From a virus, in IMG/VR virus record IMGVR_UViG_3300009788_000121, positions 1 to 53,202 of that record: a stretch of 53,202 nucleotides of DNA. The stretch is one strand, 5' to 3'. A model generated the notes under the pieces. It was not told the origin of the DNA and ran no database searches. It saw only the letters and a list, made by a program, of their open reading frames with translations. Positions 9,784 through 19,053 of this stretch are shown one piece after another; positions within the stretch are counted from its first letter, which is position 1; the number at the start of each line of letters is the position of its first letter. The translations under genes and the position numbers were made by a program.

Positions 9784-10794
9784 TTATGGCATATTATAAA
9801 CAACTGTACTATAGTTACCAGATTCTTCTTTTGCGACGAATTGAATATCTAGTGATATTATATCTCTAAAAATTTGTCTGGGAATTTGTAATAAAGTTTG
9901 TGGTATATTTAATTGTAAACTAGGAGCAGTTGCTCCGCCTACATTTATTGTTATATCAGCTAAATGAGTACTTTCATAAGTATCTGTTGCTGCATTAGTA
10001 TTAATAGCGTTAAATAGATCTACTGTTTCATTTGTACCTGATTTCATATAGAAAGTTAAACTTCCACTTATTCTTCTGTTTCCTGTAAAATGTCCTATTG
10101 GAATAGTAGTTTTTCCTAATATATTTCTACCAAAAAATATATTATTATTACTAAATCTTATAGTTCCCCCTATCAATGCTAATGTATAAGCTATTGAATT
10201 CATTGTCAAAGCAATTGTAGATAGTTTATTCTTTAAAAAATTATTAGCAGTAGTTCTGTCTGTTGATGTGGGTGGAGTATTGTCCTCAGTTATACTTAAT
10301 GCTTGTCCAGACCAACGTATTTCAACTATATTATTTATATCGAAACTAATATCAGCTGAATCAACAACTGCATTGTCTAATCTGTAATTTCCTTCGGATT
10401 GATTTGGTTGATCGAACCATAAAGTGAGATTTCGCAAAGTTGCTACATTTCCATTAGCAAAATCTATAGTAGAGCTAGTAGAGTTACTAGTCAGAGAGTC
10501 TACCCCCATTAAACTTACCCATAAATATTCTTCTGGGCTTGTAACATTAGTATCTACCAAAGGTAAAACATAAGTTACAAAAGTAAACCGAACTGGGGAT
10601 ACCGCCGAAATGTGTGGCGCTAAAGTTCTGGTTTGTTCAGGATCTAATGTATTTCTTCCTACCGCGTCTAACCTACTATCTTTAACATAAGAAAAATCTC
10701 TTACTTTCAATTGCACCGTATTAGTTGCATCTGCACTAGCGTTCGGATTTTTTGAAATGTATATGTCAGTATCGCGTTTGAAAAAAACAGCCAT
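9784..10794 (-). CDS. Tail tube protein, second paralogue
   Basis: 336 residues, mostly beta. It shares clear blocks with the upstream 405-residue protein: 'NKLST', then 'YTLAL.GG', then 'GHFTG.R..SG' near residue 230, then a 'Y.K.G' segment and a C-terminal 'INVGG' block. Both lie immediately before the chaperone genes, the position of the major tail protein. The two copies may form a mixed tube, or one may be a decoration or cap protein; sequence alone does not decide which. Confidence 0.7.
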   Translation of the reverse strand: MAVFFKRDTDIYISKNPNASADATNTVQLKVRDFSYVKDSRLDAVGRNTLDPEQTRTLAPHISAVSPVRFTFVTYVLPLVDTNVTSPEEYLWVSLMGVDSLTSNSTSSTIDFANGNVATLRNLTLWFDQPNQSEGNYRLDNAVVDSADISFDINNIVEIRWSGQALSITEDNTPPTSTDRTTANNFLKNKLSTIALTMNSIAYTLALIGGTIRFSNNNIFFGRNILGKTTIPIGHFTGNRRISGSLTFYMKSGTNETVDLFNAINTNAATDTYESTHLADITINVGGATAPSLQLNIPQTLLQIPRQIFRDIISLDIQFVAKEESGNYSTVVYNMP

Positions 10795-10810
10795 TATTAT
10801 CCCTTATTAA

Positions 10811-10837
10811 AGTGGGTGGAAGAAGCTCCCACCCACT
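10811..10837 (-). terminator. Hairpin terminator or attenuator between tail-tube genes
   Basis: A 9-bp stem AGTGGGTGG/CCACCCACT with a 9-nt loop lies just after the stop of the 405-residue tail protein. In the minus direction it is followed by TTTAATAA. It probably stops part of the transcription so that the upstream tube protein is made in excess. Confidence 0.6.
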
Positions 10838-10843
10838 AATTCA

Positions 10844-12061
10844 TTAGAATTCGTCTGCGAAATATGCTACAGTTAATTCATTATTTGCTGCGGGATCTGG
10901 ATTTGCGCCAGTATAAGGTAGAGCATTGTATGCAATGTCTACCGTAACAACATCTTCGATATTAATTACTGGAATTACCAAGTGAGCTCCTGTCATTGTA
11001 AGTTGTACAACGGGTATATCAAATGGTGACACCGGTGCTACACCACCAACATTAATAACTAAGTTAAAATCTGTCGGATCTGCCCCAGATGTTGAATTAG
11101 AATGAGTTAAAATATCATTCAATAATTCAGCTGTATCATCTGCTCCACCTGTTTTTAGGTAGGCTAACATATTACCACTGACTGTTCTCTGTCCTGTAAA
11201 ATGTCCACAAGGAGTATTTACAGTTCCTAAAACTTCTGGTGTCAAGAAGGTAATATTATTAGCTACAGTCAAACTACCCCCAGTCAAAGCTAGAGTATAG
11301 GTTTGACCATAAGCTGTACCAGTTTTACCAACTAATGATACCGTTGATAATTTATTTCTAATACATGCTTGTAGTGTAGTAGGTGCAGCCAAATAACCAA
11401 CTGTTGCTAATGGGAATGCAGAATCTTGCAAATCACCAGCATTAGTTAACATAGTTGCTAATGAAGCCACGTCTGTAGTATCTATAACTTCTGCTACACT
11501 TGTTCCGAAACCTGTCCAGGTAACCGAAGCAATTGCATCAATAGCAAAATCTATTTCTGCTGTATCAATAACAGCACCAATAATATGATACCATACTGGA
11601 GCAGTACTCGTTCCCAAATTAAATATAAATGATAGTTTTAACAATTCATTAGTATTTGAATCTGTAAAGTCTATTGCTAGACCTCCTGATGAACCACCCT
11701 GTCTAGTAGTTGCATTACCATCTACTGCGGTTGCCACAGCGTTTGTAATTCCGGAAGCCGCTAAAGCTTCCCATAAAATTCTTTCTACAGCATCTACCGT
11801 AGAATCAACTGTATCAAAACGTGGACGCATGTAAGCTTGTATGCTCCAATCTACCGGTTCAATAGCAGTTGTGAATACTTGTTGTCCTCTAACTGGAGTT
11901 GTTCCCGCTTCACTGATTTCAATTTCTTGTACACCAGTATTAGCTGTGAACGAAAATCCATCTAGAATTGGAACTTCCCAAGTATTACTATCTAAAATGC
12001 CAGCGATAGTCTGACTAGTTGAAACGAACAATTTGGCGTTTCTACTTAAACTAAATGCCAT
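10844..12061 (-). CDS. Major tail tube protein
   Basis: 405 residues with codon choice richer in GC third positions than its neighbours, as often seen in highly expressed virion genes. It carries the same 'NKLST', 'YTLAL.GG' and 'GHFTG.R..SG' blocks as its 336-residue neighbour. It follows the tail terminator gene and is followed by a hairpin, consistent with a major structural protein. ATG 12061 is preceded by a purine-rich GAGGAG-type ribosome site. Confidence 0.75.
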   Translation of the reverse strand: MAFSLSRNAKLFVSTSQTIAGILDSNTWEVPILDGFSFTANTGVQEIEISEAGTTPVRGQQVFTTAIEPVDWSIQAYMRPRFDTVDSTVDAVERILWEALAASGITNAVATAVDGNATTRQGGSSGGLAIDFTDSNTNELLKLSFIFNLGTSTAPVWYHIIGAVIDTAEIDFAIDAIASVTWTGFGTSVAEVIDTTDVASLATMLTNAGDLQDSAFPLATVGYLAAPTTLQACIRNKLSTVSLVGKTGTAYGQTYTLALTGGSLTVANNITFLTPEVLGTVNTPCGHFTGQRTVSGNMLAYLKTGGADDTAELLNDILTHSNSTSGADPTDFNLVINVGGVAPVSPFDIPVVQLTMTGAHLVIPVINIEDVVTVDIAYNALPYTGANPDPAANNELTVAYFADEF

Positions 12062-12080
12062 TTATTTCTCCTCGTATTTT

Positions 12081-12515
12081 CTATACTTCGTATCTAACCT
12101 CTAGAGTAACTTCTCCTACACCTAGAGGGTTTAATAATCCTTCGTCGTCTGCTAAGGACAGTAATCTAATATCTTCACTAAGGTTATTACCCGCTACTGT
12201 TAGATTAAGATTGCTATCTATTATGACTTCGATATCATCGAAAATTTCTTCTATTCTATCTTTGGCATCTTCATCATTAACATAAATTCTTATATTAATA
12301 CCTAAAAATCCCCATTTAAAACTACCAGGAAGATATTCTCTTGTTTCTGCGCCTGGATAAACACAGATTAAGGGATAGTCTGTGACTTCATCCCAAAATA
12401 TTTGTCTACTCTTAACATTGTCAAACACGTTAGAAACAAAAGGACTACTACCATTCATATTTGTTTTAAATAGTCTGACTATTTCCTCTACAATTTGTGT
12501 TCTTTTATTAGCCAC
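12081..12515 (-). CDS. Tail terminator-like protein
   Basis: 144 residues. Size, an N-terminal helix and the middle 'YPLICVYPG..T' strand pattern match small tail-terminator proteins (lambda gpU or HK97 gp11 class), and the position just upstream of the tube protein agrees. It overlaps the preceding gene by 8 bp. The assignment rests mostly on order and size. Confidence 0.55.
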   Translation of the reverse strand: MANKRTQIVEEIVRLFKTNMNGSSPFVSNVFDNVKSRQIFWDEVTDYPLICVYPGAETREYLPGSFKWGFLGINIRIYVNDEDAKDRIEEIFDDIEVIIDSNLNLTVAGNNLSEDIRLLSLADDEGLLNPLGVGEVTLEVRYEV

Positions 12516-13983
12516 TAAGTTTCACCTTTACTCGTCTAAGAGTAGCTATTTGTTCTTGTTGTAATATTTGTCGAATAGATCGTCCAAATATACCTTTAGG
12601 GTCTCTTAGTTGCTTATGTAATCTTCCCCCCTTTTCAAAAACCCCATATGGATTTCTCATATACTTTACTTGTGCCCCTAAAGCATTCTTTTCTTTTGTA
12701 TCAAATAAAGATTGAACTTTAGCAGATCTAGCAAATCTTCCTGTTCTATAATTTAATTTTTGAGCAGATCCTCCTTTACCCATATTCTCTCTTATTTGAT
12801 CGTGTAACCTGTCATTAATTAAATCAATTAATTGTTGAATATTAGGGCTAGCTACCCTGGCCTCTCTTGATCTAGGTGTATCCTTATCAGCACTCAAACC
12901 TGGACCATATACTTTTATTTTTTGTTTTTTTCTAGCAGAGCTTTTAAAAACTTTATTTATACCGCCCTGTTTAGTTTTTCCTGTCACAAATATTTCTTCA
13001 AAAGCTAAAGCATATTGACTTAATATTGTAGGACTAGCAGTATATCTTTTTACTAAATCTCTACTAACTACATTTAATATCTTTGTAGCTTCAGCTATAA
13101 GCTGTCTAGTTCTAGCTCCAGAAGTTTGATTATCTTCTGAAAACTCAGCTATAGTAATAGTAATAGTACCAGCCTTTCTACCAGAAGCTTTTAATAATCT
13201 AGTACGAATTGCTATACTAGCATCAATTCTTATTAATTGATCTCTTATAGCTATTAATTTATTCTTTTCATCTACAGTTAAAAAGGTAGTAATTTGTGTA
13301 CCTTCTTCACCTTTTTGTCCAACAAAATGAACCAAATTTCCTATTCCAGGACCAAAAGTGTGGCCTACATCAAAACCTTGCTTCTTCTTTTTTGCAATAA
13401 CAGATAGTGCTTGTCCGCTCTTTTCCGCTAATTTAAATATACCTTTTTCTCTATCTACTTCAATATGTTGAGGTCCTATATCCCCCCCTTTATTATCTTG
13501 TCGAATATCTAATCCACCAATAACTATAGAAGCTGCTATTTGTTGTCTACGTTCAAGTTTACTGGTAGAAGTATTTATAGTTCTTAAAGCTTGTTCTCTA
13601 ATATCTTTTCTAACATGAGTAGTTAAATCACTGATTGTTCTGAAATTAGTACCCTCTACGACATTTCTTTTAGCGTCAACCCAATCAACTTTACCTTTGA
13701 CGTTGGCTTGATTGAAGTTTTTTTGTAATGAATTTTTAAAAGACATTTCTACAAAATCAACTACATCTTTCATGTTTATACCTGGAAACTTTTTTTGTAT
13801 AATAGCTTTATGTTTGTTAACTAATTTAACTAAAGTTCTACGTTCTATAGAAAATTGTGTTATATTTCTATTTAAATCAGATCTTTTAGTACCTGGTCCC
13901 TTTTTAGTTCCTAATATTATTTGAGCAAAATCTCGAATAAATATTTGAAATAAAACCTCGTTTCCACCGCGTTCTAAAGCCAT
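12508..13983 (-). CDS. Neck / tail-completion protein with HK97 gp10-like C-terminus
   Basis: 491 residues, much longer than the usual 120-200. The C-terminal 110 residues contain 'LNYRTGRFARSAKV' and a following 'RNPYGVFE', the hallmark of HK97 gp10-like proteins at the head-tail joint. The first 350 residues are basic and helical and I do not recognise them; they may be an added structural domain. The gene is coupled to both neighbours by overlaps. Confidence 0.6.
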   Translation of the reverse strand: MALERGGNEVLFQIFIRDFAQIILGTKKGPGTKRSDLNRNITQFSIERRTLVKLVNKHKAIIQKKFPGINMKDVVDFVEMSFKNSLQKNFNQANVKGKVDWVDAKRNVVEGTNFRTISDLTTHVRKDIREQALRTINTSTSKLERRQQIAASIVIGGLDIRQDNKGGDIGPQHIEVDREKGIFKLAEKSGQALSVIAKKKKQGFDVGHTFGPGIGNLVHFVGQKGEEGTQITTFLTVDEKNKLIAIRDQLIRIDASIAIRTRLLKASGRKAGTITITIAEFSEDNQTSGARTRQLIAEATKILNVVSRDLVKRYTASPTILSQYALAFEEIFVTGKTKQGGINKVFKSSARKKQKIKVYGPGLSADKDTPRSREARVASPNIQQLIDLINDRLHDQIRENMGKGGSAQKLNYRTGRFARSAKVQSLFDTKEKNALGAQVKYMRNPYGVFEKGGRLHKQLRDPKGIFGRSIRQILQQEQIATLRRVKVKLSG

Positions 13984-14585
13984 TACGGACTAAACCTATA
14001 TAAATCTAATATTCTACGAATATGTGGTGGAAAACTATTGGCTAAATAAGGTAACGGATTATCTAATGTACCACCTAGCAAAGATTTGGTATTTACCTGT
14101 TCATTATTTTCATAGTAGTGAACTAAATCAATAGCTACTAATTTTAAATCTTCTGGAATATTAGCTACAGTATAACCAGCTAAATAATTTACTTCTAAAC
14201 TTCTAAAAGATAAGTCATAAGTATCTACAAATTTATCTACTGCGGTCTGCATAAATACAGAACCTTCTTCTAAGTCAACAAAATAACCTGTTTTATCTGA
14301 AGCACCTTCAGACAAAGTTATTTGATTGACTCCTCCATCTTGTGAAGTCTTTACACTTACAACTGATATAACTGGAAAAGCTTCAAGAAACACTTTATTA
14401 GTTTTTCCATCGTGCCACTCAATCTTACCATTACCACTAGTAGCAAATTGCGTAAATTTTCTATTGCAATAATGTTCTACCAATTGAGTAATTTGAGTAA
14501 TAAGATTCTGAATCTTACCATCTCTTGTTGTACTAGTAATTGTTTTACTATTTTTATAATCATCAAGTGTTATTAAATCAGCCAT
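13983..14585 (-). CDS. Head-tail connector, HK97 gp6-like
   Basis: 200 residues. The N-terminal helix pair with 'LITQITQLVEHYCNRKF' is the typical opening of head-tail adaptor proteins (gp6 or gp15 type) that dock on the portal ring. It is encoded between the capsid gene and the neck protein, as expected, and its stop overlaps the next start. Confidence 0.7.
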   Translation of the reverse strand: MADLITLDDYKNSKTITSTTRDGKIQNLITQITQLVEHYCNRKFTQFATSGNGKIEWHDGKTNKVFLEAFPVISVVSVKTSQDGGVNQITLSEGASDKTGYFVDLEEGSVFMQTAVDKFVDTYDLSFRSLEVNYLAGYTVANIPEDLKLVAIDLVHYYENNEQVNTKSLLGGTLDNPLPYLANSFPPHIRRILDLYRFSP

Positions 14586-14601
14586 AATATCCCTACGCAG
14601 T

Positions 14602-14631
14602 AAAGAGTGGGGGAGAATTCCCCCACTCTTT
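14602..14631 (-). terminator. Strong terminator after the capsid gene
   Basis: A perfect 13-bp stem (AAAGAGTGGGGGA and complement) with a 4-nt loop lies 20 bp after the capsid stop. The stem is flanked by A-runs and T-runs, so it could act in both directions. Confidence 0.8.
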
Positions 14632-14653
14632 GAATAATTTTAAAATCTATCAA

Positions 14654-16621
14654 TTAAGATGCGATTTCGTAATTAACTGTTGCCTCTCCAGTAATAATAT
14701 CTTGGAAAGCGAATCTACGAGAAGAAACGATAACGCGTTTTTGGTTCACGATATCTTTGTCTGCTTCTGTAACGATTCCACGAAGATTACCACTTAGGAA
14801 GTTGCTTGCACGTACCATAACAGCCAGTTGTGTTCCAACTGTACCTGCTGTAATAGCAGCATTGTCAAACATTTGTGAAACAAGTACTTGAACTCCAAAG
14901 ATTGCACCAACTTGTCCGGTAAGAATTGTAGCTCTATCACCTAACACGTCGACTGTCTTGAAGTTAGGAAGTTTCATTAGCTCATAGAAGTAATCATGAG
15001 ATACTAGTAATACTAGTTGACTTGGGTCAAGCCCATATAATCCTAGATTACGTCTCATATCTACAATATGATCTTCTGTTACATTTGCTTCCCAAGCTGC
15101 TCCACCCGCTACTGTAACATCCGTTGTAAGTGCGCCACGGTTTGTTAATCCAGTAATAGGATCAAAAGAAGCTGATGTTGTTACACCGCCCCCACGTAAG
15201 AACGCTAGGTCGGATGCACGAGCCATTCTGCGGGTAACCGCATCACGAATAATTGGTGCTAATGTAACAATACTATCTTCTTCTTCTTCATAACCAACAT
15301 ACTCGCGTGTTGCTAGTTTATAGGCAATTAGCGTTTGTTCTAATAGTTGGTGATTTTGTGCATCGCCAGTTGAACCACTTGCTGATTCATCCGCTGGATT
15401 ATCGCTAGAACGGAACAATGAGTTATGAACCCATGTTGCATCCCCAGCTTCTGGGTTGATTGGTAGGTTAAGTGTTGGTGTAGTCATAGGAATTGTTGTG
15501 AATAGTGGTTCTACAACTAGAAGCTCACGTAGAGCGTCATGTACACGTGTAGAGTATTCATCTTCCCACTCACCTGTTACGCCAGGATCCCAATGCTCCA
15601 TCCCGGACTTTTTCGTATAATCTGTAAATGCTTTTGTTTCTTCAGGTTTCATCCCAAGTACTTTAGACGCATATAAGATTCCGTCTTTTGTGTCTGTACT
15701 CATACCAGAGAAAGGTCCTTTCTTATTGGCATCTGGTACAAACTTCATTTTGCTTTCGCGTTCAGCAGTAAAAGCAGCTTCTAGGTCACCACTTTCAGCG
15801 GCAGCCTCTAGGCTTTCTTTAATTTCAGCTAAGGCATCGGCTAGGTCACCATCTTTTTCTACTAATTCTTCACGTAGATCTTTGATCAAACGTTCAGCAG
15901 CAGTAGTGGCGGTAGCTTCGATCTTGTCATTAGCTTCCTTTTCTGCTTTTTCAGCTTCTTCCGCAGCTTTCTTATCCTTATCTAGGTCTCCCTTGACAGC
16001 GGCAGAAATCTGCGCAACTAAAGCTGCAACATCGATAGGCCCTTTTTTAGCCTTATCTTTACTCTTATCATCCATTAAAGTCTCCTCACTTTCTGACTTG
16101 ATAAATTGATTTCTAAACTCTTTGTAATCTTCAGTATTATCAAAATTCTTTTCAATACTGAAAAGTGCATTTTGATTCGCAGGAACAGACACTACACTAA
16201 CTTCAAATAATTCTAATTCTTTAATAAAGAATACTCCAGATTTTGGATCGAAGTCAGCATCTTTTATCATAAATCCAATACTAAATGCGGAAAGAATTTC
16301 TTCCTTAATTAATTCAATGATATCGCCTGCTGCTTTGCTAATCTTAGCTGTTATCTTTAAACCCTTGTCATCGACTTCATGATCTATAGTTTTACCTATT
16401 GGTCTAGAAGTATCATGAAATGCCAAAATAACTGGGTTTTTAAGATAGTTAGCTAGAGCATCTACTTTTTTCCATGCATCTAATATAATAACGTCACCTG
16501 TTCGGTCCTCGTCATTTGTACTAGCATGTCCGGTAATAATAAGATCTTCATCTTCTTCACCGTGTGCTGTCTTAGTTTCGATAGGCACGTAGAGTTTTAG
16601 AACTTTCTCTTTCGTTAGCAT
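14654..16621 (-). CDS. Prohead protease-scaffold-major capsid fusion
   Basis: 655 residues in one uninterrupted frame. Residues 1-160 look like an HK97-type (S78) prohead protease, with candidate catalytic His69 ('FHD'), Ser114 ('AFSIGF') and Glu140 ('LFEVSVVSVPA'). Residues 185-290 are Lys/Glu/Ala-rich coiled coil, like the delta scaffold domain. The rest is an HK97-fold capsid protein ('EPLFTTIPM', 'RGGGVTTS', C-terminal 'SRRFAFQDIITGEA'). Fusions of protease and capsid protein are known in some phages. An internal ATG at 16075 has its own strong ribosome site, so a separate 473-residue scaffold-capsid product is likely made in excess. Confidence 0.88.
   Translation of the reverse strand: MLTKEKVLKLYVPIETKTAHGEEDEDLIITGHASTNDEDRTGDVIILDAWKKVDALANYLKNPVILAFHDTSRPIGKTIDHEVDDKGLKITAKISKAAGDIIELIKEEILSAFSIGFMIKDADFDPKSGVFFIKELELFEVSVVSVPANQNALFSIEKNFDNTEDYKEFRNQFIKSESEETLMDDKSKDKAKKGPIDVAALVAQISAAVKGDLDKDKKAAEEAEKAEKEANDKIEATATTAAERLIKDLREELVEKDGDLADALAEIKESLEAAAESGDLEAAFTAERESKMKFVPDANKKGPFSGMSTDTKDGILYASKVLGMKPEETKAFTDYTKKSGMEHWDPGVTGEWEDEYSTRVHDALRELLVVEPLFTTIPMTTPTLNLPINPEAGDATWVHNSLFRSSDNPADESASGSTGDAQNHQLLEQTLIAYKLATREYVGYEEEEDSIVTLAPIIRDAVTRRMARASDLAFLRGGGVTTSASFDPITGLTNRGALTTDVTVAGGAAWEANVTEDHIVDMRRNLGLYGLDPSQLVLLVSHDYFYELMKLPNFKTVDVLGDRATILTGQVGAIFGVQVLVSQMFDNAAITAGTVGTQLAVMVRASNFLSGNLRGIVTEADKDIVNQKRVIVSSRRFAFQDIITGEATVNYEIAS
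16073..16087 (-). promoter_or_regulatory. Internal ribosome site and ATG inside the protease-capsid gene
   Basis: On the minus strand GAGGAG is followed 6 nt later by ATG (Met183) in the same frame. It sits exactly between the protease domain and the scaffold domain, where an independent capsid start would be needed. Confidence 0.7.
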
Positions 16622-16641
16622 ATTATTTCCTCGATTAATAA

Positions 16642-17853
16642 TTAATCGTCATCTTCTTCTTCACCAGCTGGTGGTGCTCCACCATCTGTTGGGTCTGCTG
16701 CGCTTCCTGCTATGTTAGCGGGAATTCTGAGTTCATCAGATTCCGGATCTTTATCAGGCTCGAGTCTTAACTCAAGTCGCGCTTCATTTGGGGACATGAT
16801 ACCCCCGTTTACTAATCCTGTTAAATATTGCGTTTGATCTTTTAGTTCAGGGCGTAAAGCTCTGATCTTAATAACCTCTGGTTCCATGTCCCAGGCGAAA
16901 AACCTTTCGTAAGAACCAATGATTTTCGCAATTATTGGTAAAACTGTCGTTTCATAAAATAGCTGTATATTTGGTCTTAAATTTGCATTGTTTCCAGAGT
17001 TTAGAAGTACTGGTGGTACCCCCAACGCTTTCAGAATCTTTGTTTCATGAGAAGTTATTGATGCCTCAAAATCTAACTCACTAAACTTAACTTGGCTTAT
17101 AGGATTAACTTTCATATCCCCATCTAAGATTATAGGGCGTTTACCGCCAGAATTAGGCTTGTATTTTGTTATCCAAGCTCTAAGTAACTTTTCTTTAATC
17201 TTATCCCCTAAAATATTAGGCGTTTGAATAATCAATCCTGGTACTGCTGCATTGTCAAAGAAATCATTTTGAAATCCTAACATGCTTTGTAATATTGTTA
17301 TACTTCTTTTAGCACTTAATAATCTACTAGTACCCACATAAACAGATGTAGCAGAGTTATCTTTTGTATGTATAACTTCATCTGGCATAAGCTTAATATC
17401 TGAATTATACATATAATGCGAAACTTTAGTATTTTCCCCACTTATCACTTCCATTAATTCTGATGGTAAATGATTTAAGTTAAGTCCTTTTTTATCCCAT
17501 AATTGAAAACAATTACCTGTAAGTACTAAATCTAATACTAGTTGACGACGGAAGGTATTTACATCTTCATCATCATTTGGACGAAAATTAAGTATAGTCG
17601 ATAAAGTTTTCTTTCTTACTCTACCCCCTTCATGTACAGTAGGTATAGGCAAAACATCTGTAATATTAATGTCTATTTCTGTTGCAGAGTCGGATATCAT
17701 ATCAACTCCACGTCTTACAACTTCAATATTGTCGAAAGACTTTTCAAAAAAGAAACGTTTTTCAGACGCTTCTATAGTTCCCCCTTCTAAATCGTGAATA
17801 GCGCTCTGGTGTCTATTCTTCCATTCCCACTCTAATCTCTTGAATATATTCAT
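16642..17853 (-). CDS. Portal protein, HK97 family
   Basis: 403 residues. Matches the HK97 portal pattern: early 'VRRGVDMISDSATEI', the 'LVLTGNCFQLWDKKG' wing region, 'GLIIQTPN', then 'KALGVPPVLLNSG' and an acidic Pro-rich tail. Forms the dodecameric ring through which DNA is packaged. Encoded just upstream of the capsid fusion, as usual. Confidence 0.9.
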   Translation of the reverse strand: MNIFKRLEWEWKNRHQSAIHDLEGGTIEASEKRFFFEKSFDNIEVVRRGVDMISDSATEIDINITDVLPIPTVHEGGRVRKKTLSTILNFRPNDDEDVNTFRRQLVLDLVLTGNCFQLWDKKGLNLNHLPSELMEVISGENTKVSHYMYNSDIKLMPDEVIHTKDNSATSVYVGTSRLLSAKRSITILQSMLGFQNDFFDNAAVPGLIIQTPNILGDKIKEKLLRAWITKYKPNSGGKRPIILDGDMKVNPISQVKFSELDFEASITSHETKILKALGVPPVLLNSGNNANLRPNIQLFYETTVLPIIAKIIGSYERFFAWDMEPEVIKIRALRPELKDQTQYLTGLVNGGIMSPNEARLELRLEPDKDPESDELRIPANIAGSAADPTDGGAPPAGEEEDDD

Positions 17854-17862
17854 ATATTACTC

Positions 17863-18444
17863 TCATTGGATAGTGACTACTCCAAGGTAACCTAACCTGT
17901 CACCCATACAGCTTGTCATTTTATAACTAGTGCATTTGACAGGAATACAATTCCCATCAGGTGTTTGGAAGTCTAACTTTCCGGAAAATTCTCTATCTTC
18001 ATCAACAGACTTATACCAAGCTGTTACAACTTCTTCTCGCGTCTTTTGGCAGATGGCGTTAACCCATCCGTGTCCCATAAGTTCACTTGGAGTACGTTGT
18101 ACTAGCTTACAGTATGTTCTATTAACCCAGGTACAGTTTCCTTTTATATCAGTTTCAAACATTGCATCTTCAGTCTCAGCATTTAACGCTCTAAATCTTT
18201 CACGAGATAATGCTACTTCTCTTTCAATTCGACCAAGACTATCTTTCATGGATTTACCACCATTTGGTGTAAGTTCCTCAAAAATAATATCGATCTTGTC
18301 TACAGCCTCACTATACTTAGTTATAGCTTCCCACATAGGTTTAATTCCTTTTTTGTATAGTAATGTAAAAAGACCTATGCTTACACTAATAGCTGTGGCA
18401 TAAAATGCGTAATTTTCTACGAAAAGACTCCATGCTTCAGACAT
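17863..18444 (-). CDS. Membrane-anchored PAS-domain protein
   Basis: 193 residues. Residues 10-32 form one membrane segment, followed by a short helical linker and a PAS fold from about residue 80 ('RFRALNAETEDAMFETD', 'WVNRTYC', 'ELMGHGW', 'VVTIQ' end). No kinase, cyclase or HTH follows. PAS domains bind small ligands or mediate protein contacts. Finding one between the HNH and portal genes is unusual, and its job here is unknown. The start overlaps the HNH gene by 28 bp. Confidence 0.7.
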   Translation of the reverse strand: MSEAWSLFVENYAFYATAISVSIGLFTLLYKKGIKPMWEAITKYSEAVDKIDIIFEELTPNGGKSMKDSLGRIEREVALSRERFRALNAETEDAMFETDIKGNCTWVNRTYCKLVQRTPSELMGHGWVNAICQKTREEVVTAWYKSVDEDREFSGKLDFQTPDGNCIPVKCTSYKMTSCMGDRLGYLGVVTIQ

Positions 18445-18806
18445 TGCTTCTCCCTTTGCTTATCTAACCATCTTTCTTGTTTAGGTGCTGTCGCAAGCGC
18501 AGGCCGCTGTCCGTAAACAACATGTAGTCGCTGATGACATTTCTTACATAAAGTACGAGCGTATTCAAACATTTCATACGCATATTCTTCTATAAAATCA
18601 TCGCGAACTGTAATAATATCTTCCACACAATTAATAGTGATTTTATTGGCCTTTAACCAATTATCAAACAGGATGTCCACAGTGTATAGATGGTGAAAGT
18701 CAAGTGACCCACCAACTTCACAAACGTAGCATAAAGCCTCCTTCACATACCGGCTCTTAGCTCTGTCACGTACATATTTAATTGGAATTCTTTTAAGTGC
18801 AGACAT
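18417..18806 (-). CDS. HNH nuclease-like protein
   Basis: 129 residues with 'CYVC', then 'DFHHLYTVD', then 'CKKCHQRLH': a Cys4 zinc knuckle around a His-His pair as in HNH endonucleases. Small HNH proteins next to terminase and portal genes of cos-type phages take part in DNA cleavage during packaging. No clear ribosome site precedes ATG 18806, but a promoter-like sequence lies about 50 bp upstream. Confidence 0.7.
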   Translation of the reverse strand: MSALKRIPIKYVRDRAKSRYVKEALCYVCEVGGSLDFHHLYTVDILFDNWLKANKITINCVEDIITVRDDFIEEYAYEMFEYARTLCKKCHQRLHVVYGQRPALATAPKQERWLDKQREKQCLKHGVFS

Positions 18807-18853
18807 AACAAATATAAATGTTGTATTTCAATTTTTTTCTTCTCATTGTATAT

Positions 18854-18882
18854 ATTCTGACATACTTTTAGCAGCAAGTCAA
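18854..18882 (-). promoter_or_regulatory. Minus-strand promoter upstream of the HNH gene
   Basis: TTGACT, 17-bp spacer, CAGAAT on the minus strand. The -10 matches consensus at four of six positions. Plausible internal promoter for the head genes. Confidence 0.4.
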
Positions 18883-18912
18883 GAAGTATTTTTAATTATG
18901 GTGTACAGAAAT

Positions 18913-19053
18913 TTAGTCCTCTAAAAGTATGACCATAAATGCTATAGCAAGTAATCCTAGCATACCCATACCCCCTGCAACCTGATATGCCAAATTAAAT
19001 AAAAATATACCGAAAACTAAAAGAAATAAGAAATAAGCACACCCAGATCCCAT
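18913..19053 (-). CDS. Small membrane protein (46 residues)
   Basis: Begins at ATG 19053, overlapping the TGA of the PagL-like gene (TGATG), and ends at TAA 18913. Two hydrophobic segments separated by a Gly-rich turn ('GGMGM'), with an acidic end 'LLED'. Size and topology would suit a pinholin-like or accessory membrane protein, but nothing specific identifies it. It is probably co-translated with the PagL-like protein. Confidence 0.6.
   Translation of the reverse strand: MGSGCAYFLFLLVFGIFLFNLAYQVAGGMGMLGLLAIAFMVILLED

Noticed and set aside
15690-16109. Plus-strand 139-residue frame opposite the capsid fusion
   Set aside because: It is the antisense of the Lys/Glu/Ala coiled coil, giving a Ser/Ala/Leu-rich shadow with no ribosome site.
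18807-18912. Possible gene between the HNH gene and the 46-residue protein
   Set aside because: No frame with a start signal; only promoter-like sequence is visible.
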